DNA from: Novosphingobium mangrovisedimenti
GTDB taxonomy: Bacteria > Pseudomonadota > Alphaproteobacteria > Sphingomonadales > Sphingomonadaceae
NCBI RefSeq assembly: GCF_025153475.1
Contig: NZ_JANZXA010000001.1
Span: forward strand, 124,001 to 188,000
DNA: 64,000 nt
Reading direction: 5' to 3'
Shown: piece by piece, positions 53,018 through 62,378 of the stretch
Position numbering within the stretch: position 1 is the first letter of the stretch
How the letters are laid out: each line of letters starts with the position of its first letter
Program-made: the position numbers and the translations under genes
The notes under the pieces: generated by a model
What the model saw: the letters and a program-made list of their open reading frames with translations, nothing else
Told to the model about the DNA's origin: nothing
Databases searched by the model: none

Positions 53018-54040
53018 ATGCAAGATCAGATCATCGACCTCGCGCTCGAACTGACAAAGGTCACCAAGGCGAAAATCGCCGATCTCGACCAGATCATGTT
53101 GCGCACCCAGATCCTGTCGATGAACGCTCGCCTCGAAGCCGCCCGCGCCGGTGAGGCCGGCAAGAGCTTCACGATCGTCGCGCAGGAAATGGGCTCTGTC
53201 TCGCAGGAGGTCACCGCCCTCTCCGCGTCGCTGAACGCCGCGATCACGGAGAATGCCGCGCGCATCCAGAACGCGGGCAACGACATGTCGATCACCTTCA
53301 GGGGCAGCCGCTACGCGGACCTCGCCCGCAACGCCGTCGAGATCATGGACCGCAACCTCTACGAGCGCTCCTGCGACGTGCGCTGGTGGGCGACCGACAG
53401 TGCCGTGGTGGACGCGGTGCAAAGCCCCGGTGCGGATGCCGCCGCGCACGCCACGTCCCGCCTCGCCACGATCCTGCGGTCCTATACCGTGTACCTCGAT
53501 CTGTGGATCGCCGACCGCTCGGGCCGGGTCATCGCCAACGGCCGCCCCGAGCGTTACCGCGACGTGGTGGGCGCAGATGTCTCGCGCGAGGACTGGTTCC
53601 GCCGCGGCCTCCAGACCGCCGATGGCGACAGCTTCGTCGTGTGCGATGTGGAAACCGCGCCACGCCTGGGCGGCGCCCAGGTCGCGACTTATGCAACGGC
53701 CATTCGCGCAGGCGGCGCGACGCGGGGAGAGGCGGCCGGCGTCCTCGGGATATTCTTCGACTGGGAACCCCAGGCCAGGGCCATCGTCGACGGCATTTCG
53801 CTATCTCGGGAGGAACGCGCCTGCAGCAAGGTCATGCTGCTGGATTCACGCTTCCGCGTGATCGCCTCAAACGAGCCGCAGGCTTTCGGGCAGCCCTACG
53901 CCCTCGATCCCCGCGATGAATGGGGCCATACAGTGCGCAACGACAAGATCGTCGCTTATGGACTGACGCCGGGCTACGAGACCTATCGCGGGCTGGGCTG
54001 GTTCGGGTGCATCGAAAGCCCGGCACACCTGGCCAGCTGA
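53018..54040 (+). CDS. Soluble chemoreceptor-tip plus PDC/Cache-like sensor protein
   Basis: 340 residues without signal peptide or membrane helices. NARLEAARAGEAGKSFTIVAQEM at residues 36-58 is the hairpin-tip signature of methyl-accepting proteins, here at the N-terminus. The rest (YTVYLDLWIADRSGRVIANGRPERYRDVVGADVSREDWFRRGLQTADGDSFVV) resembles a PDC/Cache sensor domain. That order, with the sensor after the tip and no membrane part, is unusual. The start ATG follows AGGAG. Confidence 0.75.
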   Translation: MQDQIIDLALELTKVTKAKIADLDQIMLRTQILSMNARLEAARAGEAGKSFTIVAQEMGSVSQEVTALSASLNAAITENAARIQNAGNDMSITFRGSRYADLARNAVEIMDRNLYERSCDVRWWATDSAVVDAVQSPGADAAAHATSRLATILRSYTVYLDLWIADRSGRVIANGRPERYRDVVGADVSREDWFRRGLQTADGDSFVVCDVETAPRLGGAQVATYATAIRAGGATRGEAAGVLGIFFDWEPQARAIVDGISLSREERACSKVMLLDSRFRVIASNEPQAFGQPYALDPRDEWGHTVRNDKIVAYGLTPGYETYRGLGWFGCIESPAHLAS

Positions 54041-54060
54041 AACGGGCTGCGCGGCGCGGG

Positions 54061-54903
54061 TCAGTCGAGCGCCGCGTCCAGCATCTTCGCGAGACGGATC
54101 CCCGCGCGCTCGATGCGCTCGTCGACGATGGGGATTGCCTTCTCGATCGCCGCATCAGTCCAGACGACATGCCCGGCTTCCGGACCGTCGCATGGAAGCT
54201 TGCCGAAGGCCGCCGGGTAGAGGAAGTCGCGCGAGACCTGCCAGGACTCTCTGGCCCAGTCGGTCACCGAGCCGGTGGCAAGGCGTGCCTTTTCCCCGGC
54301 GCTGTAACGGCGCACCAGCGGCGGGCTGGCCGATGAAATGGCCCGCTCCGCTTCGGGGCCGTCCCAAATCCGGTGAAGATTGAGGTCCGGCGCAATGCCA
54401 TAGTCGGCCTTGACCCGGTTGCCCCCCAGATCACCGTTCTCGCCCACGTGCAGCGGCTGGTGAAGATCGCCGACGAGATGCGTGACGAACATCAGCGACC
54501 TGAGACGCTGCTCGGCCGAGAGCCGGCGATCGGCCAGCAGGCGTTCGTGACGGTCGATCTGCGCCGAGACACAATTGCCGTAGAGGCAGTTGGCCTTGAT
54601 GTCGAAAGGCTTGCAGATCGAGATGTTCTGGTAGTGCCAGGGGAAAGTGTAGCCCCAGCGCCAGCTCTCGCGCCGCACGCAGTCGGGCCAGACGGAAGCG
54701 TCCTCCAGGCTCTGCACCGGGCATTCGGGCGTTACCAGTTCGGGTGCGGCGTGCAGCAGCTTGCGGATTTCGGCACGCGTGCGCGGCGTGACGTTCTCCA
54801 TCGCGATCGCGGCAATCGTGCGGTGCCCATAGTCACCCCAGGCAAGCGCGGGCGAGGCGACGAAAGCAACAATCGCCGCCAGCAGACATGCAAACACGCG
54901 CAT
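54061..54903 (-). CDS. S1/P1-type zinc nuclease, secreted
   Basis: 280 residues. A signal peptide (RVFACLLAAIVAFVASPALA) ends before WGDYGHRTIA, so the mature N-terminus is the Trp that binds zinc in P1 nuclease. SLEDASVWPDCVRR, WHYQNIS, FVTHLVGDLHQPLHVG and NLHRIWDG provide the other ligands. It degrades single-stranded nucleic acids or phosphoesters outside the cytoplasm. It overlaps the GST stop by TGATG. Confidence 0.9.
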   Translation of the reverse strand: MRVFACLLAAIVAFVASPALAWGDYGHRTIAAIAMENVTPRTRAEIRKLLHAAPELVTPECPVQSLEDASVWPDCVRRESWRWGYTFPWHYQNISICKPFDIKANCLYGNCVSAQIDRHERLLADRRLSAEQRLRSLMFVTHLVGDLHQPLHVGENGDLGGNRVKADYGIAPDLNLHRIWDGPEAERAISSASPPLVRRYSAGEKARLATGSVTDWARESWQVSRDFLYPAAFGKLPCDGPEAGHVVWTDAAIEKAIPIVDERIERAGIRLAKMLDAALD

Positions 54904-55571
54904 CAGTCGGCCACCGGCATTTCGTATTGCTCGATCACCCATTCCTCCGCTTCCGCGGCGGCAATCCACTGCTGCATCCACTCGTGCTCCCAGACGGCCT
55001 CCATGTAGGCCTGGGCAAAGCCGGGCACGCCGATGCCATAAGTCAGGAAGCGGCTCACGACCGGGGCGTAGATGATGTCCGCGGCGCTGAAAGTGCCGAA
55101 CAGGAACGGCCCGCCCTTGCCGAAACGGGCCCGCGCCTCGGCCCACAGCGTGAGGATGCGCACGATATCGGCGCGCACGTCCTCGTCGATCTGCACGTTC
55201 TCGACCCGCGCCCGGATGTTCATCGGGCACGAGCGGCGCAGCGGCAGGTAGCTCGAATGCATCTCGGCCACCATCGAGCGCGCCATGGCGCGGGCATCGT
55301 CGGCCTTGGGCCAGAACCGGTCGCGCCCGACCTTGTCGGCAAGGTATTCGATGATCGCGAGGCTGTCCCACACCACCGCCTCGCCGTCCCACAGGATCGG
55401 CACCTTGCCGTGGCTGGGGGCAAGATCGTCGGAGCTTTGCTTGATGTGCGCCCAGTCCTCACCGAACAGCGGGACGGTGAGTTCGTCGAAATGCAGGCCG
55501 GATTGCTTGGCCGCAAGCCAGCCGCGCAGCGACCAACTGGAATAGTTCTTGTTGCCGATGATGAGCTTCAC
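54903..55571 (-). CDS. Glutathione S-transferase-like protein
   Basis: 222 residues. The N-terminal thioredoxin-like domain starts KLIIGNKNYSSWSLRGWLAAKQSG and includes KVPILWDGEAVVWDSLAIIEYLADKV, the glutathione-binding region. A helical C-terminal domain follows. Its function (detoxification or other) is open. Its stop overlaps the nuclease start, so the two are co-transcribed. Confidence 0.88.
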   Translation of the reverse strand: MKLIIGNKNYSSWSLRGWLAAKQSGLHFDELTVPLFGEDWAHIKQSSDDLAPSHGKVPILWDGEAVVWDSLAIIEYLADKVGRDRFWPKADDARAMARSMVAEMHSSYLPLRRSCPMNIRARVENVQIDEDVRADIVRILTLWAEARARFGKGGPFLFGTFSAADIIYAPVVSRFLTYGIGVPGFAQAYMEAVWEHEWMQQWIAAAEAEEWVIEQYEMPVAD

Positions 55572-55687
55572 GGGCGATGGTCCCTCTGGCTTGAAGGGTG
55601 GACCTAGAGACTGAAACGCGGCCTGTCGAGTTGGAAGGATGCGCTTGCCCGATGGACTTGCGATCCATGAAGGCTCATAATTGAGCC

Positions 55688-56110
55688 ATGCAAAGACTCG
55701 CGCTGCTTCTGGCCCTTCCCTTCCTGATCGGCGCCGGCCCGGCCGGCGCGCCGGTGGAAGTGGCCGTTACCGGCATCGCGACCGCCAGGGGCCGCGTCCA
55801 CGTCGACATCTGCCCCGAGTCCCGCTTCACGCGAAAGGACTGCCCCTGGTCCGCCGAGGCCCCTGCCCGCGCAGGAACGACGACCGTCACCGTGCCCGGG
55901 GTGCCGCCCGGCCGCTATGCCGCGCAAGCCTATTGGGATGCCAACGACAATGGCAAGGCAGACCGCAACTTCATCGGCATGCCGCTCGAACCCGTGGGAT
56001 TTTCCAACGACGTGCGGGTGAAATTGTCCCGGCCCAAATTCGCGGCAGCCGCCTTCGAGCATGGCAATGCGAAAACGCCGATCACGTTCGCGGTTCACAA
56101 GATTCCCTGA
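55688..56110 (+). CDS. DUF2141 secreted protein
   Basis: 140 residues. A signal peptide (RLALLLALPFLIGAGPAGA) precedes a beta-rich domain with YAAQAYWDANDNGKADRNFIGMPLEPVGFSND, the typical D-x-N-x-N-G-K-x-D and GFSN motifs of DUF2141. The family may be calcium-binding; the role is unknown. Confidence 0.82.
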   Translation: MQRLALLLALPFLIGAGPAGAPVEVAVTGIATARGRVHVDICPESRFTRKDCPWSAEAPARAGTTTVTVPGVPPGRYAAQAYWDANDNGKADRNFIGMPLEPVGFSNDVRVKLSRPKFAAAAFEHGNAKTPITFAVHKIP

Positions 56111-56158
56111 TCCGCGCCCGGAAACGCCTTCCCGGCGCGCCAGCCGCCGTGCAGCCCG

Positions 56159-56815
56159 TCAGAGTTCGGCGTCACCCAGAACGGCCGCGCGCAATTCCTC
56201 TATGCCCATGCCCTTTTCCGAACTCGTGACATGGACCTCGGGAAATGCCGCCGGATGCTTGCGCGCCTCGGCCACCGTTGCCGCATGCACCTTTTCCAGC
56301 TCGCTCGCCTTGATCTTGTCCGCCTTGGTCAGGACGATGCGATAGCCCACCGCCGCCTCGTCGAGCATCTTCATCATCTCGGCATCGACGGGCTTCACCC
56401 CGTGACGGCTGTCCACCAGCAGCAACGTGCGCTTGAGCACCACCCGTCCGCGCAGGAAATCGCGCACCAGCCGCCGCCATTTCTCGACGACCGCCGGAGG
56501 CGCCTTCGCGAAACCGTAGCCGGGCATGTCGACGAGGCGGAACTGCAGGGGTTCACCCACGTCGAAGAAGTTGAGCTCCTGCGTGCGCCCCGGCGTCACC
56601 GAGGTGCGTGCAATCGCCTTCCGGCCGGTCAGCGCATTGAGCAACGAGGACTTGCCCACGTTGGAACGCCCGCAGAAGGCGATCTCCGGCACTTCGGGCT
56701 CGGGCAGGAACTTGAGCGCGGGCGCGCTCTTCAGGAACGTGACCGGCCCCGAGAACAGCTTGCGCGCGCGCTCGAGCAGTTCGCTGGCGCCCAGATCCTC
56801 CGGTGTATCGTCCAC
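56159..56815 (-). CDS. engB: Ribosome-biogenesis GTPase EngB/YsxC
   Basis: 218 residues from a GTG at 56815; a second GTG at 56842 would overlap yidC. GTPase motifs are clear: CGRSNVGKSSLLNALTGRK (G1), TPGRTQ (G2), DMPGYGFAK (G3), TKADKI (G4) and TSSEKG (G5). It helps mature the 50S subunit. It starts right after the yidC stop. Confidence 0.95.
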   Translation of the reverse strand: MDDTPEDLGASELLERARKLFSGPVTFLKSAPALKFLPEPEVPEIAFCGRSNVGKSSLLNALTGRKAIARTSVTPGRTQELNFFDVGEPLQFRLVDMPGYGFAKAPPAVVEKWRRLVRDFLRGRVVLKRTLLLVDSRHGVKPVDAEMMKMLDEAAVGYRIVLTKADKIKASELEKVHAATVAEARKHPAAFPEVHVTSSEKGMGIEELRAAVLGDAEL

Positions 56816-56816
56816 T

Positions 56817-58586
56817 TCAGGCCTTGCTGTTCTCGCGCTCACGCGCGCGCTGCTTGTCCTGTGCTTCCTTCTCGGCCTGCACCTTGAGCTGCGGATGGCG
56901 GCTGTAGAGGTACTTCTGCTGGGCGATGGTGAGCAGGTTGGACGTAATCCAGTAGACCAGCAGGCCCGAGGCGAAAGGCGCCATGATGAACATCATGAAC
57001 CAGGGCATGATCGAGAAGATCTGCTGCTGGGTCGGGTCCATCTGCGCGGGGTTGAGCTTGAACTGGAAGAACATCGTCACACCCAGCAGCAGCGCCAGCA
57101 GGCCGATCGCAAGGAAGCCCGGCGGATCGAACGGCAGCAGCCCGAACAGGTTCAGGATGTGCAGCGGATCGGGCGCGGAAAGGTCCTTGATCCACAGCAC
57201 GAAGGGCTGGTGGCGCATCTCGATCGCCAGCATCAGCGTCTTGTAGAGCGCGAAGAACACCGGGATCTGGAGGAACATCGGGAGGCAGCCCGCGAGCGGG
57301 TTCACGCCTTCCTTCTTGTACAGCTCCATGACCTCCTGCTGCTGCTTCTGCTTGTCGTCCTTGTAGCGGTCCTGGATCGCCTTCATCTTCGGCTGGATCG
57401 CACGCATCGCGGCCATCGAGGCGAACTGGCGCTGGGCGATCGGGAACATGATCCCGCGCACGATCACCGTCAGCAGGATGATCGCGACGCCGAAGTTGCC
57501 AGTGTACTTGAACAGCGAGGTGAGCAGCCAGAAGATCGGCTTCTCGAACCAGCGGAACCAGCCCCAGTCGATGGCGAGGCCGAAGTTGGCAATGCCCTGC
57601 TGCTCGTAGGCGTCGAGCACGGTGTGCTCCTTGGCGCCGGCGAAGAGCTTGGTTTCGCGCGTCAGCGTCTTGCCGGGCTGGACGATCTCCTGGTCGTAGA
57701 CGAGATCGGCGCGGAAGATGTTGTCGCCAAGCGAGCGGAACGTGCCCTGCGCCCGGGCGCCCACGGGCGCCAGCGTCGACATCCAGTAGACGTCGGTGAA
57801 GCCGATCCAGTCGGCATTGCCGCTTTCCTTGATGGTCCGTGCATCGGCGACGTCGCTGTAGTTGGTGCCGAAGGTCACCGAACCGTCGAACGCGCCGATC
57901 GGGCCGGAATGGACGTTCCAGGTATCGAGGCTGGCGGTCTGGTCGGTGCGGTTGACCAGGCCAAAGGGCTGCACGGTAACGGGCGCCGAACCCTTGTTCG
58001 CAACGCTCTGGTCGACGGTGATCATATAGTCATCGTCGATCTTGAAGGTGATCGCGTAAGTCTGGCCCTTGCCGTTATCCCAAGTCAGCGTCACCGGGCT
58101 GGACGGCGTGAGCTTCGAACCGGCAGGTGCGCTCCAGACCGTGCCGGCCCGGGGCGTATCGGCCCCTTCGCCGACCCAGCCGAACTGCGCGAACTGCTGC
58201 GCGGGCGTGCCGGTCGGCGAATAGAAACGGACCGGCCCGGAATCCTTCTTGACCGTTTCCTTGTGCCTGTTGAGCACCAGATCGTCGATCAGCGCGCCGG
58301 TCAGGTTGATCGAGCCGGACAGCCCCGGCGCCGCAACCGGCACGCGGCCGCCAGTGGTCAGCGCGGTCTTGAGGTCCTGCTTTTCCAGCGCCACTTCGGC
58401 GGCATCGCGCAGCCCGCCCTCACGGGTCGGCTTGATCTTGGCGGCAGCCTGATCGGCAGCCTGGGTCTGTTCGACCACCGGCGGCTTGTTCGCATGCGGA
58501 TAGAAGTACCCGACGCCTGCTTCCCATCCGAAAAGGACAAGAGCGGTCAGCACGACCGCCAGGATGATGTTGCGCTGATTATCCAC
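56817..58586 (-). CDS. yidC: Membrane protein insertase YidC
   Basis: 589 residues. N-terminal helix (IILAVVLTALVLFGWEAGV), a large periplasmic beta-domain, and the conserved C-terminal core (FGVAIILLTVIVRGIMFPIAQRQFASMAAMRAIQPKMKAIQDRYKDD) with the positively charged groove. It inserts proteins into the inner membrane with or without Sec. It follows yidD by about 70 bp in the rpmH-rnpA-yidD-yidC-engB block. Confidence 0.97.
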   Translation of the reverse strand: MDNQRNIILAVVLTALVLFGWEAGVGYFYPHANKPPVVEQTQAADQAAAKIKPTREGGLRDAAEVALEKQDLKTALTTGGRVPVAAPGLSGSINLTGALIDDLVLNRHKETVKKDSGPVRFYSPTGTPAQQFAQFGWVGEGADTPRAGTVWSAPAGSKLTPSSPVTLTWDNGKGQTYAITFKIDDDYMITVDQSVANKGSAPVTVQPFGLVNRTDQTASLDTWNVHSGPIGAFDGSVTFGTNYSDVADARTIKESGNADWIGFTDVYWMSTLAPVGARAQGTFRSLGDNIFRADLVYDQEIVQPGKTLTRETKLFAGAKEHTVLDAYEQQGIANFGLAIDWGWFRWFEKPIFWLLTSLFKYTGNFGVAIILLTVIVRGIMFPIAQRQFASMAAMRAIQPKMKAIQDRYKDDKQKQQQEVMELYKKEGVNPLAGCLPMFLQIPVFFALYKTLMLAIEMRHQPFVLWIKDLSAPDPLHILNLFGLLPFDPPGFLAIGLLALLLGVTMFFQFKLNPAQMDPTQQQIFSIMPWFMMFIMAPFASGLLVYWITSNLLTIAQQKYLYSRHPQLKVQAEKEAQDKQRARERENSKA

Positions 58587-58657
58587 GAAGGCTTTTCCTG
58601 TCGTATTCCCGTCAGCCGCGGCACCAGTGGCCGGCCGCTTCTCGTCGATCGTTATGT

Positions 58658-58903
58658 TCAGTCCGGTACGGGGTCATGACCGTGCCCGCCCCAAGGTTGG
58701 CAGCGCAATAGACGCCATATCGCCAGGCATCCACCCTTAATCGCACCATGCTTCCTGACCGCTTCGATCGCGTATTGCGAGCAGGACGGGGTATAACGGC
58801 AGGTAGGCGGCATCAGGCGCGAAGGGCCGAGTTGCCACGCCCGCGCGATGCCGATCAGCAGCAGGCCGGGCAGCGAAACGATGAAGGCCAGTACGCGTTT
58901 CAC
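58658..58903 (-). CDS. yidD: Membrane protein insertion efficiency factor YidD
   Basis: 81 residues with the YidD core [48 protein letters not shown] and one N-terminal hydrophobic segment. It aids YidC-dependent insertion. It overlaps rnpA by 4 bp. Confidence 0.95.
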   Translation of the reverse strand: MKRVLAFIVSLPGLLLIGIARAWQLGPSRLMPPTCRYTPSCSQYAIEAVRKHGAIKGGCLAIWRLLRCQPWGGHGHDPVPD

Positions 58904-59283
58904 TTGCGCTTCCTTCTGGACGGGCCCTTCCGCCGCGCGGGGTCCCCCTTGCCCGCGCGGGCATGGCCGAGCGCGGCGACCAGTTCCTCGCGAAGCAGGC
59001 CGAAATCGCGCTCCACGCCGTTCTCGCGCCCGATCAGCACGTGATCGGTATCGGCGAGCCCATGCCCCGGAAGCACGTCGCGCAGCAATGCGCGGAAGCG
59101 GCGCTTCATGCGGTTGCGCACTACGGCGTTGCCGATCTTCTTGGTTACGGTGATCCCGACGCGCTGTCCCTGTCCGCCATTGGCGTTGGCCAGCAGCACG
59201 AAGCCGGGCCGTGCGACTCGCAGGCCGCGATTGGCGGCGAGAAAATCGGACCGGCGCGTCAGGATCGCATAGGGAACCGTCAT
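58900..59283 (-). CDS. rnpA: Ribonuclease P protein component
   Basis: 127 residues from the ATG at 59283. [42 protein letters not shown] is the conserved RNR motif that binds RNase P RNA and tRNA precursors. A basic tail ends the protein. It follows rpmH and overlaps yidD. Confidence 0.95.
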   Translation of the reverse strand: MTVPYAILTRRSDFLAANRGLRVARPGFVLLANANGGQGQRVGITVTKKIGNAVVRNRMKRRFRALLRDVLPGHGLADTDHVLIGRENGVERDFGLLREELVAALGHARAGKGDPARRKGPSRRKRK

Positions 59284-59479
59284 GAGCGAAGGTCTACCGC
59301 CAACGGGATGCCGGGGGAACCGGCAACACCGATTCGCAGGCCCGGCACCGCGCAAGTCCTCCGGCTACCGCAAACGGCGGCGGCCCGCGCCGCTACCCCA
59401 GCTCCCCGCGACATAGCGCTGTGGGAGTTCGGATAGCCGCGCGGGCCGATGCCGCGTCCAGCCGTGAGGCTGGAAAAGA

Positions 59480-59614
59480 TTACGCCGAGAGCTTCTTGCG
59501 GCCGCGGGCGCGGCGAGCGCGAAGCACCTTGCGGCCGCCAACGGTGGCCGTGCGGGCGCGGAAGCCGTGACGGCGGGCGCGAACAAGACGGCTGGGCTGG
59601 AAAGTGCGCTTCAT
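59480..59614 (-). CDS. rpmH: 50S ribosomal protein L34
   Basis: 44 residues, [29 protein letters not shown]...[10 protein letters not shown], the full L34 protein. It is short and only visible by reading the DNA. It opens the rpmH-rnpA-yidD-yidC-engB block, a standard bacterial order. Confidence 0.96.
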   Translation of the reverse strand: MKRTFQPSRLVRARRHGFRARTATVGGRKVLRARRARGRKKLSA

Positions 59615-59683
59615 GTCGGTCCTCGAAAATTCCATTGGCCCCGAAGGACCCGAACAAAAAGGCCGCCCGCTACGGACGACCGA

Positions 59684-60448
59684 TTACAGACGCGCGCCGT
59701 TACTGGAGCGGGGAGCCAGAGTCAAGGACGTGGCGCCCTGAAATCCCGCGTCCGCGGCCGGATCGCGGTCCAGATTGACCCACAACCCCATGACTCCCGT
59801 GCCGAACCATTTCGCCGATTCGAAGGGAACCGAGTTGGTCATGTCGTAGAACGCCTGCGCCTCGAGCGGGCTCATCCCCATCTGGCGGTAGTAATCGATG
59901 TAGCGCCGGTTCTCCGGAGCGCTCGCAGCATAGTCGTCGGGCTCGAGCCCGGTGTCGTCGATCCACGAATGCACCGCGAACTCGGCGCCGGGATCGGCGA
60001 AGCGGCGCGCGCCCGCCAGGAACAGCTCGACGCCGCCCGAGCGTACCGAACCGCCATCGGGGACATGTGTCGCGATGCCCTTCTCGCGGATCATCCGGCC
60101 AAGCCTCAGGTTGGCGAGATCATCCTCGGTGCCGGGGCAATCGATCATTTCGATCTCGGCAATGCCCGGATAATCGCGGAGCATCGCGGCGAACTGGGCG
60201 GGACTGGCACTGTCGGTCACGTCGACCAGCGCGGCACGCGCGCCGTCCAGCACCCGAAACGGGCCATAGACGGCAACTCCGGCCGGAAGCGGCGTGACAG
60301 ACGCCCACTGCGTAGGCAGGTTGCGCTCGCCACCGTCGACGAATTGATCGGCATCCAATTCGACGTCCTCGTAGCTTATGGTCTGGGCCGACAGGGGGGA
60401 CGCGGCAAACAGACCGAGCAGACCAAGGAGTACGGCGGACGAGCGCAT
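59684..60448 (-). CDS. Secreted ClpP/crotonase-like protein (COG3904-like)
   Basis: 254 residues. A signal peptide (RSSAVLLGLLGLFAASPLSA) precedes a ClpP-like segment: IEMIDCPGTEDDLANLRLGRMIREKGIATHVPDGGSVRSGGVELFLAGARRFADPGAEFAVHSWID. The usual SPGGS motif is changed to CPGTEDD, and the Ser-containing loop is GGSVRSGG. It may be an inactive or altered serine-protease-fold protein. Function unknown. Confidence 0.7.
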   Translation of the reverse strand: MRSSAVLLGLLGLFAASPLSAQTISYEDVELDADQFVDGGERNLPTQWASVTPLPAGVAVYGPFRVLDGARAALVDVTDSASPAQFAAMLRDYPGIAEIEMIDCPGTEDDLANLRLGRMIREKGIATHVPDGGSVRSGGVELFLAGARRFADPGAEFAVHSWIDDTGLEPDDYAASAPENRRYIDYYRQMGMSPLEAQAFYDMTNSVPFESAKWFGTGVMGLWVNLDRDPAADAGFQGATSLTLAPRSSNGARL

Positions 60449-60600
60449 GCCCGCAGGATGCGATCCGGCGCCTTACCCAAGTGATGAGGAACGCGGTTAA
60501 AACGCTGTAAGGGATGAATTACCTGCCTGCTTTTACAATGCATTCCTGTAGTAAATATTCTCCTAAACGCAGTAATTCTCGCAAATAAGGGGGCAATTAG

Positions 60601-62109
60601 GTGGTCGCGCTGGTTTCGACCGTGGCCTATCTCGGGCTTGAGGCCCGGGCCGTCGAAGTACAATGCCAGATCGCCCCCGGCCTGCCGGCCTTCGCGCTCG
60701 TCGGCTTGCCCGACAAGGCGGTGAGCGAGAGTCGCCAGCGGGTATCGGCCGCGCTCACAGCGATGGGGCTGGCATTGCCGCCCAAGCGCATTACCGTGAA
60801 CCTCTCGCCGGCGGACCTGCCCAAGGACGGATCGCACTACGACCTGCCGATCGCGCTGGCACTGCTGAGCGCGATGGGGATCGTCGATGTCGAGCAGATG
60901 GCCGATTTCGTGGCCGTAGGCGAACTCGCGCTCGACGGGCGGGTGATCCCGTCACCCGGCGTGCTGCTCGCCGCGCTCCATGCAAGCGCGGCGGACAAGG
61001 GCCTGATCTGCCCCGCAGCGCAGGGTAGCGAGGCCGGCTGGGCCAGTAACGTGCCGATTGTCGCGACACCCAACCTCATCAGCCTGCTCAACCATCTCAA
61101 GGGGACGCAGGTCCTGCGGCCCCCCGCACCCGGCCACGTCGATCCGCCCTCGCGCGGGCCGGACCTGAAGCAGGTGAAGGGGCAGGAGACCGCCCGGCGC
61201 GCGCTGGAGATCGCGGCTGCCGGCGCGCACAACCTGCTGATGATCGGCCCGCCGGGCGCCGGCAAGTCGCTGCTGGCCTCGTGCCTGCCCGGCGTGCTGC
61301 CCGACCTGACCCCGGCCGAGGCGCTGGAAGTCTCGATGGTGGCCTCGGTCGCGGGCACGCTGGAGGACGGCCGCATCAGCCGTGCCCGCCCCTACCGCGC
61401 GCCGCACCATTCGGCCTCCATCGCCGCGCTGACCGGCGGCGGCCTGAAAGTGCGACCCGGCGAAGTCTCGATGGCGCACCTGGGCGTGCTGTTCCTCGAC
61501 GAGCTGCCCGAGTTCCAGCGCCAGACACTGGACTCGCTGCGCCAGCCGCTGGAAACGGGCGAAGTCACCGTCGCGCGCGCCAATGCCCACGTCACCTATC
61601 CGGCGCGCGTCCAGCTTGTCGCCGCCATGAACCCCTGCCGCTGCGGCCATCTGGGCGATCCTGCTCTGGCCTGCTCGCGCGCACCGAAATGCGCGGCCGA
61701 CTACCAGAGCAAGGTCTCCGGCCCGCTGCTCGACCGGATCGACCTGCACGTCGAAGTCGACCCCGTACGCGCCGCCGACCTTGCCCTGCCGCCCCCGGCG
61801 GAGGGCAGCGCGGAAGTCGCCGCCCGGGTGGCCCACGCCCGGCAGATCCAGACCGCGCGGCTGGACGGCACGGGCAAGCGCACCAATGCCGACCTCGACG
61901 GCGACTTGCTGGAACTGCACGCCACCCCCGAAGAGGCCGGCCGCAAGCTCCTCATGCAGGCGGCCGAGGCCATGCGCCTCTCGGCCCGTGGCTACACCCG
62001 CATCCTGCGCGTGGCCCGCACCATTGCCGACCTTGCCGGCGCGAAGGACATAGGCCGCATCCACGTGGCCGAAGCGCTCAGCTATCGCAGGCAGCCCCCG
62101 CGCGCGTGA
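60601..62109 (+). CDS. comM: YifB/ComM-type Mg-chelatase-like AAA+ ATPase
   Basis: 502 residues with a GTG start at 60601. An N-terminal Lon-like domain (VQCQIAPGLPAFALVGLPDKAVSESRQRV) is followed by the AAA+ core with Walker A IGPPGAGKSLLASCLP and Walker B LFLDELPEF, and the C-terminal Mg_chelatase_C part (PLLDRIDLHVEV...LSARGYTRILRVARTIADL). It drives branch migration in transformation. It is the last complete gene before the ATPase. Confidence 0.93.
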   Translation: MVALVSTVAYLGLEARAVEVQCQIAPGLPAFALVGLPDKAVSESRQRVSAALTAMGLALPPKRITVNLSPADLPKDGSHYDLPIALALLSAMGIVDVEQMADFVAVGELALDGRVIPSPGVLLAALHASAADKGLICPAAQGSEAGWASNVPIVATPNLISLLNHLKGTQVLRPPAPGHVDPPSRGPDLKQVKGQETARRALEIAAAGAHNLLMIGPPGAGKSLLASCLPGVLPDLTPAEALEVSMVASVAGTLEDGRISRARPYRAPHHSASIAALTGGGLKVRPGEVSMAHLGVLFLDELPEFQRQTLDSLRQPLETGEVTVARANAHVTYPARVQLVAAMNPCRCGHLGDPALACSRAPKCAADYQSKVSGPLLDRIDLHVEVDPVRAADLALPPPAEGSAEVAARVAHARQIQTARLDGTGKRTNADLDGDLLELHATPEEAGRKLLMQAAEAMRLSARGYTRILRVARTIADLAGAKDIGRIHVAEALSYRRQPPRA

Positions 62110-62301
62110 ACTTCGAACTTCACCCACAGCGGCCATGGCGAATTTCATAAAGTCGCATGTTTACAACATGTTGGTTCATTCAGAATTTCACACGCGACCA
62201 GAACGCAAACCGACGGTTCAAAGAGCAGGGCAAACGGAAGCCGCACGCAGGGTGACAGGCGAAGCGCCAGTAGGAAAGCGGATCGGCGCTTTTCAGGCCC
62301 G

Positions 62302-62350
62302 GACATCATGATCGACCCCTTGACTCTAACATGATGTCAAGGTCCATATA
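62302..62350 (+). promoter_or_regulatory. MerR/CueR-type promoter with overlapping inverted repeats
   Basis: TTGACT at 62320-62325 and CATATA at 62345-62350 are separated by 19 bp, the long spacer typical of MerR-family promoters. CCTTGAC (62318-62324) and GTCAAGG (62336-62342) form a palindrome in the spacer, and GACATCATG/CATGATGTC (62302-62310 and 62330-62338) form a second one. This fits copper- or metal-responsive control of the next gene. Confidence 0.7.
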
Positions 62351-62378
62351 GCGCAGCGTCACGTGCAGGAGACACCCG

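Noticed and set aside
54373..55607. Long plus-strand frames across the nuclease and GST genes
   Set aside because: They are antisense shadows of two well-supported genes.
62156..62170. Small palindrome CATGTT-TAC-AACATG after comM
   Set aside because: Short, unsupported by context, and not near a start codon.
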